A DNA stretch of 64,000 bases, taken from positions 19,852,707 through 19,916,706 of the forward strand of contig NW_024467121.1 of NCBI RefSeq assembly GCF_017591425.1, written 5' to 3'. The notes below the pieces were generated by a model. It worked only from the letters and a program-made list of their open reading frames with translations. It made no database searches and had not been told where the DNA came from. Position 1 is the first letter of the stretch, and the number at the start of each line of letters is the position of its first letter. Source of the stretch: Ochotona curzoniae (Eukaryota > Chordata > Mammalia > Lagomorpha > Ochotonidae). The translations under genes and the position numbers were made by a program. Positions 44,904 to 56,791 of this stretch are shown here, piece by piece.

Positions 44904-45200
44904 TTTTTTTTTTTAATTTTTAAAAGATTTATTCAAAAGGCAAAATGAGAAAGTCTCCCATCCAATGGTTCACACCCCAAATTGCTGCAATGGTCAGAGC
45001 TGGTCCAGGCTGAAGCCAGAAACTCCCATCTGCTCTCCCATGCGAGTGGTGGGGTCCAAGCACTCGGGCCACCTTCCACTGCCTTCCAGGTGCATTAGCA
45101 GGGAGCTGGATGGGAAGTGGCTAGGACTGAAGCTGGTGCCCATATGGGATGTCAGCATTGCAGGAGGTAACCTAAGCCATTATGTCATAATGTTGTGCTC
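44904..45200 (-). mobile_element. CSINE
   Basis: T13 tail, 'aaaagatttattcaaaaggc', 'gctggtccaggctgaagcca', 'tgcattagcagggagctgga', 'gcccatatgggatgtcagca', ending near 'cataatgttgtgctcc'. Confidence 0.88.
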
Positions 45201-46807
45201 CACGCGGTGCTGCCCCAACATGTGTGCTTTCCTGTGGAACAGCCAGCTGTAAACAAATTCTTCATGTATTGCTGAGCGACGCTGTGTGCCGAGTTCGTTT
45301 TACATTCCCCACCCTCTTCTCCTTGGGTCAGCAGGAAGACAGAAGCTGGAAGTACATGGCCTAACAGCCATCTCCTGATGTCCCTCCCTGCATACACTCT
45401 TACAGGGACTCTAGAAAATAGAGGGAAATGATTTCGTAAAGGGATCAAGGGGGGAAAAAACTCAGCAGTAAAACAAAAGCCAAAACTCAAATATAGAAAA
45501 CACTGGCCCAGAGGCTGACCCAGGCCTGGGAGGGCAGGAACTGGGCTGTCTCCCCTCTCCTTTCTTCTCCCTCCTATCACTCCCTCTCATTGCAATGACA
45601 GGGAATTATTATCCTTCCAGCAGGACCAAGTTGGCCAACGAGTCACAATTCCAAATAACTCCAATAGTCTTTTTTATATGGCTAAAACTAACACGAAGGA
45701 GGAAATGGGGCACAGAAATGGGGTGTGTGAGGGGAGAGAGGAGCAAAGCAGGGTTGTTGTTAAGCAACCAGAGGCCTGGGCAGCTCTGCTCTGGAGCTGG
45801 GGATGTAGAGATGGCCTCCTCTCCTCCCTCACCTGTGCCTGGCTAAGCTGTTTGGCCCTGGAGCCATGGGGTAGGGCATGGGGACCCCAGACTACTGCAA
45901 CTTCAATCTACTGCATCCAAATACTCCAGCTCCTCTCTCATCCCCCTCAGGGAGACTAGGCTCGCCTTTGTTCTCAGCACAGAAGGAGCTCAGCAAGCTT
46001 CCACTGAACAGCCCCGCTGCAGAAGAGAAAGGAATAGAGCCACCCCTTCCCACACGGGTACCACCAAACGGCTGGTGGCCCCCGAGGACATAGTTTAGGC
46101 ACTCTTCCTTAGTAGACAGACTTTGTAGGACGAGGATAGTGACAATTTTCTACCTGTCCTCTGTATCTGTACATTGATTGGTTTCACCAGGTGCCTGCAA
46201 AATGTTGTCAACCCCTCCCCCACCGTGGGGTATGGAAAGACATCTGCTTTGCCCATTTGGTGGTGTGCCCAGCTCTGCCGAGGAGCCTCATAAATGCTGA
46301 TGGCAATCATGTTCAGGTTTGAGGTCAGCCTGGTGTGATGTTGCTCGGCTTCCCTTTGGCTATTGTTTTAGGAGGGATGGCGTGGTGGCTGGGGAGGTCT
46401 CGGACAGACGGTCTGTGACACTAAAACCCTGAGTCTGCTCCCCGAGCTTCCAGAGCTTCTCAGGGCTCGGCACAGACCCCAGGTGGACTCAGCCCAGACA
46501 GGACAGATGGCAGCCACGCACCAGGCTTCAGGAGAGACCCCAGCAAGCAAATCAGAAGAAGCCCGCCTACCCCTACGCCCAGCTGAGAAGATGCACAATT
46601 AGCGTTTTATTTTTTTCTTTCTTTCTTTTTGGGAGAACATGTGCTTTAGGGGGGAAATTCCTGGTTTAACTTGGTAGAAAACTAGTCCATTTTTTTTTAA
46701 ACCAAAGGATATAGACCACAGTAGTGGCTGGGGAAGGAGGAGTCAATGAGGCCAAGTGTTTCAGAGGGCTGTGCCCTAGAGTTTTACAATTTTTAAGAGG
46801 CCAGTTA
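45201..46807. other. Intronic DNA, nothing recognised
   Basis: 1.6 kb of moderately GC-rich sequence without assigned repeats. 46330-46590 contains several CpGs. No exon recognised. Confidence 0.45.
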
Positions 46808-47112
46808 GGGGCCAGCATAGTAGGATAAGCCTCTGCATGCGGTGCTGGCATCTCATATGGCATCACTTTTAGTCCTGACTTATCCATTTTGTAATCCAGC
46901 TCCCTGCTTGTGGCCTAGGAAAGCAAAGAGGATGGCTCAGCACCTTGAGTCCCTGCATCCTTGTGAGAAACCCAGAGGAATTTCCTGGCTTTGGATCAGC
47001 TCAGCTCCAGCTGTTGTGGCCAATTGGGAAGTAAACTGGCAGACCGTAAATTGTCTCTCCTTTTCTCTCTGTAATTTTGCCTTTCCAATAAAAATAAATC
47101 TTTTTTAAAAGA
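46808..47112 (+). mobile_element. CSINE, intermediate age
   Basis: 'ggggccagcatagtaggata', 'gtaatccagctccctgcttg', 'ggcctaggaaagcaaagagg', tail CCAATAAAAATAAATC. Confidence 0.85.
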
Positions 47113-47887
47113 AGCTACTTAGAGGTATTTTTTTTTCCTATTCCATTATCCTCCAGAGGGTTTACCTTGTCCTCAACGTCATTTCCAGTAGACCCCGCAT
47201 GAGCTCAGGCAACCTTTAAGGTAGAATGCTCCCAGCAGCACCATCAGACACACAGGATGGGAAGGCGACAGAGACTGCATCTACTGCCATGCAGGGATCC
47301 TCCACACCGGTTAGCCTGAGGCTTCTATGTAAGGGGCAAATCCTTCATCCTTACAGGTTGTCTGCTTAAATCTTTTCTAGACAGATTAAGAGCTCAAAGC
47401 AGCAACTTGATCTGGGCAAACCCATTTTCAGTGGCAGACCTGAGATGAGGCTCAAAGTTTTAACTTTCTCTCATTGGTGCTGCTGATGGGGAAAGGACAA
47501 ACCAGCAGGTGAATGCCCAGCCTCATCATGGTGGAGTAAAAAGAGGGCAGGCTACCGGACAACCTCTACTGCAGTGATAGGTGTGCGCTGCTTAAATGGT
47601 GATGGGATTTACCCTTTCTGAAGTTCTTCCTGCTTCCTGAGACAGCACCTACTTTACACAGCTTTGATAGAATTAAGTAAGATATACTAAGATATACACC
47701 ACACAACATCTAAGAGAGTAAACGTCACTAGTGTGTAGCACAGCAGTATTATTCATATATCTGAATATCTCTAAGCAATTCTATCACATTCATCATCATT
47801 CATTTTCATTTGATTTTCTCTTTCCTTCCCAGGTAGTTGTTCAACAAAAACATAATCTGAGAAGTGGGTGTTTAGTCTAGTAAAGTT
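47113..47887. other. Intronic DNA, nothing recognised
   Basis: No exon or repeat assigned. Confidence 0.4.
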
Positions 47888-48128
47888 TAGCCTGGGTTTG
47901 GCTCCAGACTCCATCTTCCTGTTAATGCCAACCCTGAGAGGCAGCAGGTGATGGCACAAGAAACTGAGTCCCTGCCATTCATATGGGAAATCTGGATGAA
48001 TTCCTGGCCCTAGCCCTGGGCCAGTCCGGGCCATGGTGGACATGTGGGAAGTGAACCAGCACTTAGGAATATTTGTTCACTTTCCTACTCTTTCTGTGTT
48101 TGTCTGCCTTTCAAACAAAATGTATTAA
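47888..48128 (+). mobile_element. CSINE, head missing
   Basis: 'catcttcctgttaatgccaa', 'gcaggtgatggcacaagaaa', 'gggaagtgaaccagcactta', end 'tgcctttcaaacaaaatgta'. Confidence 0.72.
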
Positions 48129-50268
48129 CATGCATGTGCCCATATAAAGCATGAGTTTTAGTAGTCATACTTAAAATGAAAAAGAAACATGCAAAGTTAA
48201 CTTTCACTATATATCATCTTTCCTCTAACATAACCCAAACATTATCATTTTATCACAAAATTAATATGAAAATCATGATAAGAACTTTACTCTTTTCCCC
48301 ACATACTCCTTAACATCTGCTGTGTCTCTCATGCTCACAGCACATCTCAATTTGCACTGGACATATCCCAAGTGTTCAATAATCCCACATGGCTACTGGC
48401 CCACACTGTGTAGCCTCAGACCTCTCCTGATGCTTCCAGCCCAGAGGTTTCTCAGAATTGGGAACACCATGTAATCTTCAGCAACAATCTAGTTACCTTT
48501 CATTTTCTTGGAAACCACTGAATAGTTAATTCTACTCCATTTCCCAGAATGATGGGACTCTTAGTTTCTCTATTTCACCAGAAATAAGCAGTTGTAGGTG
48601 CCCTGTGTCCTCTGAGCCATTGGGTCAGAGGGGAGAGACATCATAATCCTGAGACAACCGGGAACTCAGAACATAGCCTTGCATAGGTAGGCAGACTGCC
48701 ACACACAGAGTCCCTGTGCAGAACTGGGAGGTGGAGAACAGGTCACTTTGGTGCTAGCACTGAAGTGTGGGAGTACTGTCAGTGGAGAATGCAGTCACAC
48801 ATCTAAGTGGTGTGAAAAAGCAATGCAGTGACACACTCAGGAGCAGGGGGTCCATGTCTGTTTTTCTCATGCTGGCTGGTCTTCCTGTGAGACAGGATAC
48901 AGCATCGTACCAAAAGCCTCCAGAGAAATCACTAAGGAAGGACCACACCTCATCCATTCCATTCCAATGAAAACGCGAATCTATTTTTAAGAAATTCAGC
49001 ACAAAGAAGCCAGAACTTTCCTTATTAACAGCTGCCCATATCCTATCACATTCTTTTCAAAATCTTACTTGAGTTATTCTCATTACAGCGAAAGCAACAT
49101 TTCCTCCTTTCTGCTTTTAAAATCTCTCTCCAAATATGCACGTGGATCATTGTAAAAGAAAGAAATACTTCTAAAGACACAGTGAAATAAAAAGAAGATT
49201 TAAAGTTCAGCTGAACACAAAACATGCCTGGCACCTGCTTCCTTGGCTACAAAAACATCAGAGAGAGGTTGAATTAGGGAAGTGGGCTATGGTGGCCTCT
49301 CTCGTCTTAATAGATGATTTGTCATCAAATCTCTAACCAGAGGAAACAGAGTAAAAGACATCATCTGTGGGCTGGCAGGAGTGATCTGGGGGTGTCACCT
49401 GGGTCACCCCCACAGTTGAGGCTGAAGGCATGAGCTGCTGCCCACACTCATGGGATCCTTCCGGCTGAGGTTGGGTGGAACTGAAGGAGCCACATGGCAA
49501 AGATGTGAGTTGGGAAACTGCCTGCAGACTGAGTTTTAATTCTTAGTATGTCACTCTTGACCTTTTGCTCACCTCCCTTCCTGGGTAACATGCAATTTAC
49601 TTAGTGTGTCTGGGTATACGGAAGCACAGGTTTCACTCAGTCATCTCAACATATCAGACCTTAGGACTCTGGCCATTTTTCTCTACAAGTCAGAAAAGAT
49701 GAATGTTATGACTGAGCCACCAGGTTTCCCCCACCACATAGGATCATGTGTGCTTTTGGTGTCATTTCCAGCATCCTTCTGTTGGGAGGCAACGTGATTT
49801 GGGCATTGTCCTATTTCTCAAGAACTGAGCCGGAGCCTCTGAGAAATCTTCTCTAACAGTTAGTGGTTAAAAACTCCCATCCCTGTGCCTGCTTATTAGT
49901 GTTTTTCAGCTGGTCATACTGTCTGCTTCTCTGTGGGAGACTAACACTTCCTCCAAACCTGCTTGTCATTATCTTACAAACCTTTATGGGTCATTGCAGA
50001 TGCTTCTGCTGTCCCTCCCTGCCCCAACTCCAGGTTGAAAGATCAGAGAAGGCTCTTCTTAGTCTGCAAATACTCTGATCTCATCATTAACAACACTATA
50101 AGCATTTAATTTACTTGGGTGAGGGAGTTCAAGTGAATTCACATGTTTTTGCTCTGTGAATACAAAATATCAGCAAGAAGAGTTCAAGTTCAAAGTGTTT
50201 TGTGCTATTAAGAACCTCAGTATGGGCCAAGTGAGTGAGAGGTGGAACTTCCCCTTAGAAAGAATTTT
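48129..50268. other. SINE-free intronic block
   Basis: About 2.1 kb without a repeat I can name and without a recognisable exon. Confidence 0.45.
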
Positions 50269-50568
50269 GGGGCTGGCATTGTGGCATAGATGGTAAAGCC
50301 ACAGCCTGTGATGCCGGCATCCCATAGCTGTGCTACTAGTGAACCAGCTTCCTGCTGAAGACCAGGAAAAGCAGCAGAAGATAGTCCAAGTGTTGGTGCT
50401 CCTGATACCCATGTTAGAGACAGCTCCTGGAATTTGTCTTCAGCCTGGCCCAGTCCAGGCTGTTGAGCCATTTTGGAAGCAAACCAATGGATAGAAGATA
50501 CCTCTCTCTCTCTTTCTCTCTCTCTCTGTAATTCTGCCTTTCAAAATAAATAAGTACATCATACTTTT
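50269..50568 (+). mobile_element. CSINE, older type
   Basis: 'ggggctggcattgtggcata', 'gcctgtgatgccggcatccc', (TC)n at 50504-50528 and tail AAAATAAATAAGTACATC. Confidence 0.87.
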
Positions 50569-50699
50569 TAAAAGGACAGAGTGATATACTTAACTGGCAC
50601 CCCCCACTTCTTTCCTCCCAGTTTTGCTAAAGCCCAATATGCAATGGAGTTTAAAGATTTCCTTTCACATATGATCATGTGATTTATACTATTTTGGTC

Positions 50700-50861
50700 A
50701 ATGTCAGATTGCATATACAGACAGACTTGTAAGGTTGTATCACCTAGTGATATCATAGCTGTCTTAGTTTGTGAAAGTACAAGGTTACTTGGCACAATGA
50801 CAAAATTGCCTAGCGACGGGTTTCATATCCCAGCCATTAAGCAAATCATGACTATACAAAA
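50700..50861 (+). mobile_element. Tigger-class DNA transposon fossil (3' end)
   Basis: 'ttggcacaatgacaaaattg', 'cctagcgacgggtttcatat' and 'ttaagcaaatcatgactata' match a Tigger-type end recalled as '...cgttaagcgacgcatgactgta'. Confidence 0.6.
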
Positions 50862-51049
50862 AGTGCCCTTGATATCCTCAGGAGACTAGTTCTACGATCA
50901 CTCCCATCTCACGGGGAGGAGCAAGTCCCTTGCATAAAATGTTGAAGCTTCTGCATATAATCTATGAACATTGTCTTATATACCTTAAATCATCTCTAGA
51001 TTGCTCATTATACCTAGCATAATACAGATGGTTATAAAGCTGCAGTGTT

Positions 51050-51366
51050 TTGGGGTTGGTATGGTGGTGCAGCGTATTAACCCTGAGCCTGCAATGCTGG
51101 CATCTGTATGGGCACCAGTTCCAATCCTGGCTGCTCCACTTCCTGATATAGCTCTCTGTTTACGGTCTGGGAAAGCAGGAGAGGATGGCTCAAGTCCCTG
51201 GGTCCCTTCATCCATGTTGACCCGGAGGAATCCTGGACTGATCCTTTTTTTTGGATCAGTTCAGCTCAGACCGTTGCAGCCCATTTGGGGAGTGAACCAG
51301 CAAATGGAAGATCTCTGTCTCTTCCCTCACCCTTTTCCTTCAAGTTAAATAAATAAGCCTTAAAAG
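51050..51366 (+). mobile_element. CSINE, older type
   Basis: 'ggggttggtatggtggtgca', 'ctgcaatgctggcatctgta', 'gagtgaaccagcaaatggaa', tail AAATAAATAAGCC. The segment 51237-51262 has a T8 run and short duplication of 'gatc'-type text. Confidence 0.87.
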
Positions 51367-51609
51367 TTTGCATTGTTTAGGGACCAAGAATAAAAAAAAA
51401 GTCAGTATTTGCTTTATACAAATCTAAGTTTTCCTTAATAATTTTGGTCCACAGTTCACTTGAAGAAGCCATGGGTGCAGAATCCACAGATACATAAGAG
51501 CTACCTGCATGTGTTTTTTTTTTTTTTTTTGCTAAATTAAATTCCCTGACAAGCAATGGGTTCAATGGCAAGAAATCCTTGGGGAAAAATAATCACAAAA
51601 CACCTGAGG

Positions 51610-51960
51610 GTTCACCCATTTTTTTCTTTTAACAAATATTTATGAATAACATTATGTACTAAGCATTGGAGACACACAATGGTCAAGAATGAGCCCTCAA
51701 ACTGTTAAAGTCCCCAGGAAAGGTATGTAAACAATTAATGACAATGAGGTATTACCATGCTGTATTTTAACAGGGGCAGACAGGACCCAGATGAGCAGAA
51801 AGCAGGAAAGCTTTTATGAGGGTTCAGGAGTATGTGCCCCCAGTTAGCAAACCCTAGCCAGGTTTAGGAGATAGGGCCTGGGAAAGAATATTCCAGGAAG
51901 TCAGGCAATGCATGAAGCATGTTTAACAAGGGGTTGGAAAGAACAACAACTTTGCTGCTT
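51610..51960 (+). mobile_element. Ancient mammalian interspersed repeat, family not assigned
   Basis: 'aacaaatatttatgaataac', 'attggagacacacaatggtc', 'gagccctcaaactgttaaag', and later 'gaatattccaggaagtcagg' keep the order of a widespread old mammalian repeat that I recognise but cannot name safely. Confidence 0.45.
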
Positions 51961-52429
51961 TACCTTAACTCCATGTCTTCTTGACTTTCATAAAGTTGAG
52001 GATGACTGTTCTCATCAGCAACCATGCACAACAGTAATTAAACATATTCTCTGTGACTCAAGCCCATTTCAACTGCTTCCATTCATAACTTCCCACTGTA
52101 GGCTGGCCAGCTGACAGTACCTGCCATGTGAGATTCTACTTCCTGTGCCAAAAGGTGGCTCCTTGCTAAGTTTAGATTTAAACAGAGCATAAAAAACACC
52201 CCACGACCACTCACTTATCAACTCCACACACTGACCCTTAATGAGTGCAACTTTCAATGATTCTGCTATGGGGGAGACTTTGTTCCACCTTGCCATTCCC
52301 TTCATCACCCCATGCCTCCAAGTCCACACCACAAAACTCAATTTCACAAGTCAGTAAGACAAGGAATTGAGCTAACAAGGACATAATCAAAGGTGGGAGA
52401 ACTCTATACACAGGCATACATTAATCACA
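51961..52429. other. Intronic DNA, nothing recognised
   Basis: No repeat or exon assigned. Confidence 0.4.
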
Positions 52430-52760
52430 AACTTTCCTTATGATAGTGGAAAAACTATAAAAACATTAAATGTGCTCATATGGGTGAATGATTAAATGAT
52501 AATAACATGTCCATTCCTGAAATTTATGTTACTATTAACAATGATGACTTCCTTGGAAAATGCTTGTAAAAGGCAACAGTAAGCAGAGAAATAAAATCAT
52601 AACATGTGCTATGATTACAACCATTCAAAAAAATTTAAATATGGAAAATGTTGGAAAGAAATCCACCAAAACAAGAATAGCACTTGAATTAGTGGACTAT
52701 GATTGTGGGCCCTGTATTATTTTCTCTCTCTCTCTCTCTTTTTGTTTTTAGCAAATCCAT
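52430..52760 (+). mobile_element. Possible LINE-1 ORF2 3' fragment
   Basis: 'tgatagtggaaaaactataa' and 'gggtgaatgattaaatgata' recall L1M end-of-ORF2 text; the rest is AT-rich and diverged. (TC)n at 52722-52739. Confidence 0.4.
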
Positions 52761-52794
52761 ACATAAAACACATAATAAAAATTTGTATCTATTT

Positions 52795-53065
52795 TTATTA
52801 TATTAGAAAGGCAGAGACAGAGGTCTTTCATCTGCTGGTTCACTTCCCAAATGCCAGCCACAGAGCCAGGGTTCGATCAGCCTGAAGCCATCCAGTGCTC
52901 CTATGCAAATGGCAAGGACTCAAGCTACATGAGCCATTACCTGCTGCCTTTGAGGATGCACATTAGCAAGAAGCTGGATCTGCAGCAGAGCAGCCAGAAT
53001 ATGAACCATGTACTCCAAAGTGGAATGTGGGTGTTCTGAGTGGCAACTGTGCAAAAGCCCTCCCA
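52795..53065 (-). mobile_element. CSINE, decayed
   Basis: 'gcagagacagaggtctttca', 'tctgctggttcacttcccaa', 'gcacattagcaagaagctgg', 'gtggaatgtgggtgttctga'. Confidence 0.78.
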
Positions 53066-53134
53066 ATTTTCTCTATTTCTTATATTACATTTATAATGTT
53101 TTAAAATTCTGAACACTATAAAGAGTACTAATTC

Positions 53135-53368
53135 TTAAGACATTGTGGGATAGCAGATAAGTTACCACCTGCGATGCTGGTATCCCATAGTGGGCACTGA
53201 TTAGAGTCCTGGCTACTCCACTTTTGATCCAGCTCCCTGCTAATGATTTGGGAAAACCAGTGGAGGATGGCCCATGTGAGAGAACCAAATGAAGCTCCAG
53301 GCTCCTGGCTCAGGCCTGGCTTTGTAGCCATCTGGATAGTGACCAGCAGATGGAAGATCTCTGTATTT
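53135..53368 (+). mobile_element. CSINE, older type, left part (interrupted)
   Basis: 'acctgcgatgctggtatccc', 'ccagctccctgctaatgatt', 'cagcagatggaagatctctg', then cut by a younger SINE. Its own 3' end resumes at 53733. Confidence 0.85.
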
Positions 53369-53718
53369 CTTTCTTTTTTTGTTTTGTTTTTAAGATTTAT
53401 TTAATTTTTATTGGAAAGTCAGATATACAGAGAGGAGGACAGACAGAGAGGAAGATCTTCTGTCCCATGATTCACTCCCCAGCTGACTGCAATGGTCGGT
53501 GCTATGCTGATCCAAAGCCAGGATCCAGGAACTTCTTCCAGGTCTCCCACACGGGTGCAGAGTCCCAAGGCTCTCAGCCGTCCTCGACTGATTTTGCCAG
53601 ACCACAAGCAGGGAGCTGGATGGGAAGTGGAGCTGCCGGGATTAGAACCGGTGCCCATATGGGTTCCTGGGCACGTTCAAGGCATGGACTTTAGCTGCTA
53701 GTCCACGCCACTGGGTCC
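53369..53718 (-). mobile_element. CSINE, young pika-type, nested in older CSINE
   Basis: Reversed young form: 'taagatttatttaatttttattggaaagtc' style tail, 'gaggaagatcttctgtccca', 'tgattcactccccagctgac', 'gtgcccatatgggttcctgg', ending 'cacgccactgggtcc'. Exact 14-bp target duplication (agatctctgtattt) at 53355-53368 and 53719-53732. Confidence 0.93.
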
Positions 53719-53732
53719 AGATCTCTGTATTT

Positions 53733-53772
53733 GTAACTCTGACTTTCAAGTAAATACATAAAGCTTCAAAAA
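53733..53772 (+). mobile_element. CSINE, older type, right part
   Basis: 'gtaactctgactttcaagta' plus 'aatacataaagcttc' completes the 3' end of the element at 53135-53368. Confidence 0.8.
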
Positions 53773-54718
53773 GATTACTTTTAAATTAGCAATTTTAACA
53801 TTTTCAAATCTAAGTAGCATACCCATGCCAACATGAGTATCAGTTTGGAAATCTCCACATTAAATGATATTACTTTCACCTTCAATGGCGTATAGCCATG
53901 ATCTCAACCCATGGATAAGAATTTGCTTGTCTTCCTGGCAAAACAAGATGAGGGAGGGGTGAGACACAATACCTCAGGAATCTAAAAGATGGCAGGTGTA
54001 CTTATACAAGCTAGAGTTAATAACAGATGTGAAATGATGAGCTTTTAATATAGGATTTGGAAATGTTACCATTCTTTAGGGCATTGGGTAAAACCATATT
54101 TTCAAGGGCAACCTGAACCAGAATATGATCTTTGATTCTCGTTACTTCTCTGAATTTTTTGAGTTGGCATGTTCTTGGCTTAAGGATAAACGAGTTGATC
54201 ACCTGTGTTTCTCAATTATGATGGCAATGTCCACTCATAAGATGGGTAAGAGGGATGTTTTTTGAGAGAGGAAAGAGAGTATAGAGGCTGGTTCTCTTTC
54301 TTCACAACCGTGAAAGCCTACCTGAAAAGAATGAACAGTTTCTGTCCCCTTGGATCAAGGGTGACCACTTCTGTGTTAGCTACTTATAGCAGAGTTATGT
54401 AAGGCTATGTTACAGTTAACTCCTTCCAAGCAGAAAGAATAGCAATGGAAGCTGTGGAATTTCCTTTTCTGCAGATTTTTAACAATAGGTTAGATATACA
54501 TCTGGCCTTGGATGCCTTAGGCATAGTGTACACAGAAACAGAATGAATAAAAATAGCAAACACACCACACACCCTGGTGTGTCCCAGTCATTCTCTCTCA
54601 GATTTTAATAGAAAGCTAAAAACAGTGTATCTTCTCCCCCTCCCATTCCAACCAATCAAAAAGCCCGACTCGCAGCAGGCCCAGCAAAGACTTACAAAGG
54701 CAACCAAAAGGGACTTAC
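53773..54718. other. Intron flank next to the ATG exon
   Basis: No repeat recognised. 54713-54718 is the splice donor. Confidence 0.5.
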
Positions 54719-54784
54719 CTGCACCAGGAGTTCCAGTTTCCTGTCATCAAGAAGATGTACTTGACATCGACGGCCCTCCGTCAT
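54719..54784 (-). CDS. FRMD4A: FRMD4A coding exon, start of FERM domain (22 codons, starts with ATG)
   Basis: Read on the minus strand, this 66-nt exon follows a pyrimidine-rich acceptor (TTTTTCTTCCCTCATAG) and ends at a consensus donor (CAG|GTAAGT, donor at 54713-54718). It encodes MTEGRRCQVHLLDD followed by RKLELLVQ, exactly 22 codons with phase 0 at both ends. This is the first strand pair of the F1 ubiquitin-like lobe of a FERM domain. FRMD4A is known as a scaffold joining Par3 to cytohesin-1 and so promoting Arf6 activation at epithelial junctions; the FERM domain serves membrane and protein binding. The paralogue FRMD4B, as I recall it, reads GRH and DDRR where this has GRR and DDRK, so FRMD4A is preferred. 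The first codon is ATG directly after the splice AG. It may be an internal Met of a longer isoform begun in an upstream exon, or the start in transcripts with a non-coding leader. The previous exon is not in the window. Confidence 0.92.
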
Positions 54785-54904
54785 CTATGAGGGAAGAAAA
54801 ATGGTGGTCACTGAAAGTCTAGCAGCTGGACATGATACTCCAGGGTATCCTGAGGGAAATTTCCCTGGGAGTCGGTGCCACAGAATGCCAGGAGATAGCA
54901 GCAA

Positions 54905-55060
54905 TGGTGCCTTCATTTGAAAACATTCATTAAGCACTTTCTGTATGCTAGGTACTATTCTGTGAAGCGGGGGCTGGCGGGCGGAAAAGCAGCATATACA
55001 AGACAAGTACCCTGTCATCACGGCACTAACATTCTCATGGGGACAGACATACAATCAATC
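54905..55060 (+). mobile_element. Ancient mammalian interspersed repeat, family not assigned
   Basis: 'cattcattaagcactttctg', 'tatgctaggtactattctgt', 'aacattctcatggggacaga', 'catacaatcaa' follow the same old repeat type as 51610-51960. Confidence 0.45.
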
Positions 55061-56777
55061 TGTGGAGAGCTCCCTGACCCGCAGAGAAAAACTCTCACAC
55101 ACACCGTGTCCTTTTCGTGGTGCTTCTTTATTATTCTCCATCTCCTCCCTCCCCTCGTTCCGCACAAACTTCACAATATATACATTTCACCATCCAATCA
55201 ACATTAAGGTCAATAGAGCATGGCTAAAGCACACCAATCTTAATGCAGAATACTAACCCTGCACGTGGTGAGCATGCACCAGGGGCCAATCAGGATGAAG
55301 TTCCAGATTCTACTAGGCCTCTTCCTCATGACCCTGGCATACAGCCAAGGCATCATCTTAGGGCTGAGCAGCCGAAGCTCCCAACACAACCCACATACAC
55401 CACAGCATGCCACCGGGAGGTGGTGTGTGTGATTCACTCCTTATTCAGCTTTCCACTGTAGTGCCGCACATGAGGGACAAAGCTCAGCAATGAATCTCTA
55501 TTCCTTCATGCATCACCTCTGATGGCCTCCAGAAAACAGAGGACCACCTCTCTGGAAGCTGAATTTAATTTCTGTATCAACTAATCATCCTCTTGGATTC
55601 TTGCCAGCACTGTCTGCATTTGCAGGGAGGAGAGTCCCTGGAGCTAAGCTCCCCCAGTTACCGTGACCTCTGTGCCCTGTGCCCTCTAGGGTGGATACCT
55701 CTGAACTGTGTAATCCGAGATGGGTATCTGACACAGGCTCCAGGAAGCCCATTCAAAGTCTTGGGCAAGTCTCTGTTTATCTTGTCCTCCCACAGCACAG
55801 CGGGGGGGTGTTGGTTGATGTTTAACAACTGTCTTTTTTGGAATAAAAAAAAATCTTGATTTTTGTAGCTTCTGCTACAGCCCCACTATCACCCTCAAAG
55901 GAGAACGGGCTTTTGCAAGTGTCAGCTGGCTACCATCCCAACCATAAAATGCCTTACCAACCTCCAAATACTTTCACCCTGTTTGATTTCAAGCTACTGT
56001 CATGATGACACCCAGCTAGAATACACAAAGATAACCTCAAGAACACAGAAAATAACAGCACAGTAAAATGAGGTGGAAGTGATGTATTCCAAGCAGTTAA
56101 AAAATACCTGTTATTTTTCCACTGTGATCCCTTGTTCTCCCCAGTCACTTTAAGAAGATCAAACGAAGGAGGTGCAAGAAATAGATCCTGCCTCGTCTTG
56201 TGGCATGACCACCACATCCTCCCATCCAGATTCCCCTACTTCTAGAACTTTTAAAACAGTTTAGATGTTCTGTCGGGATGGATCTACTCGCAAACGTCCT
56301 TCAATTTCTCATTAAAAATGACTCAGCAGTCTCAAGCTCTGAGAAAAATCATCAAGAAACACCTCATATTTTCACAAGCGCTCTAACAAAGAGATTGAAG
56401 CAGATGGCAAGTGGAGGGAGAACTTCAGCACAAGGGCTTCTGTTCTGTACGGAGGAGCCAAAGGAGAGTGCTACGGAGAAGGTCCCCGTGAAGTCCTTTC
56501 TCACTTCATGCTGGGCTTCAGGTGTGAATTTCCTATGCAGAAAACCAAGCCTCCAGTCTTAGCAGAATCCACCCTGCACATAGCAGGCACCTCTCCCCTG
56601 CACACTCCCAACCTGTCATTTACAGATTTGTAAAAATCCATGTTTCATTGTAATCATTACTAGAAGTTCCTGGAAAGCCACTATGAGTTTAAATTACACT
56701 GGAATCTCTAGAAGGTACATATAGCATCCCATGTACAAAGGATTGTTTAGTCCAAAAAAAAAAAAAAATAGTACAAT
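55061..56777. other. Intronic DNA, nothing recognised
   Basis: 1.7 kb with no repeat I can assign and no recognisable exon; an A14 run at 56755-56768 sits shortly before the next SINE. Confidence 0.45.
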
Positions 56778-56791
56778 AAAATGCTAGTTGT

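Larger units (their letters stand above)
14724..54718 (-). other. FRMD4A: FRMD4A intron, 39,995 nt
   Basis: Lies between the two FERM exons with GT (54717-54718 read on minus) and AG (14724-14725 read on minus) ends. It is phase 0. Most SINEs, the LTR, the (GGAGA)n tract and two candidate conserved blocks lie in it. No further exon of the gene was recognised inside, but a cassette exon cannot be excluded by reading alone. Confidence 0.88.

Noticed and set aside
46330..46600. CpG-containing stretch as possible promoter or exon
   Set aside because: CpG density is modest and no splice-bounded frame or core promoter arrangement was seen.
53350..53701. Open frames of about 80-115 codons resembling those at 25706, 43854 and 56689
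   Set aside because: They are similar to each other because they translate the same CSINE consensus, not because they form a gene family.
54577..54822. Plus-strand open frame over the ATG exon
   Set aside because: Antisense shadow. The minus strand carries the acceptor, ATG and donor.
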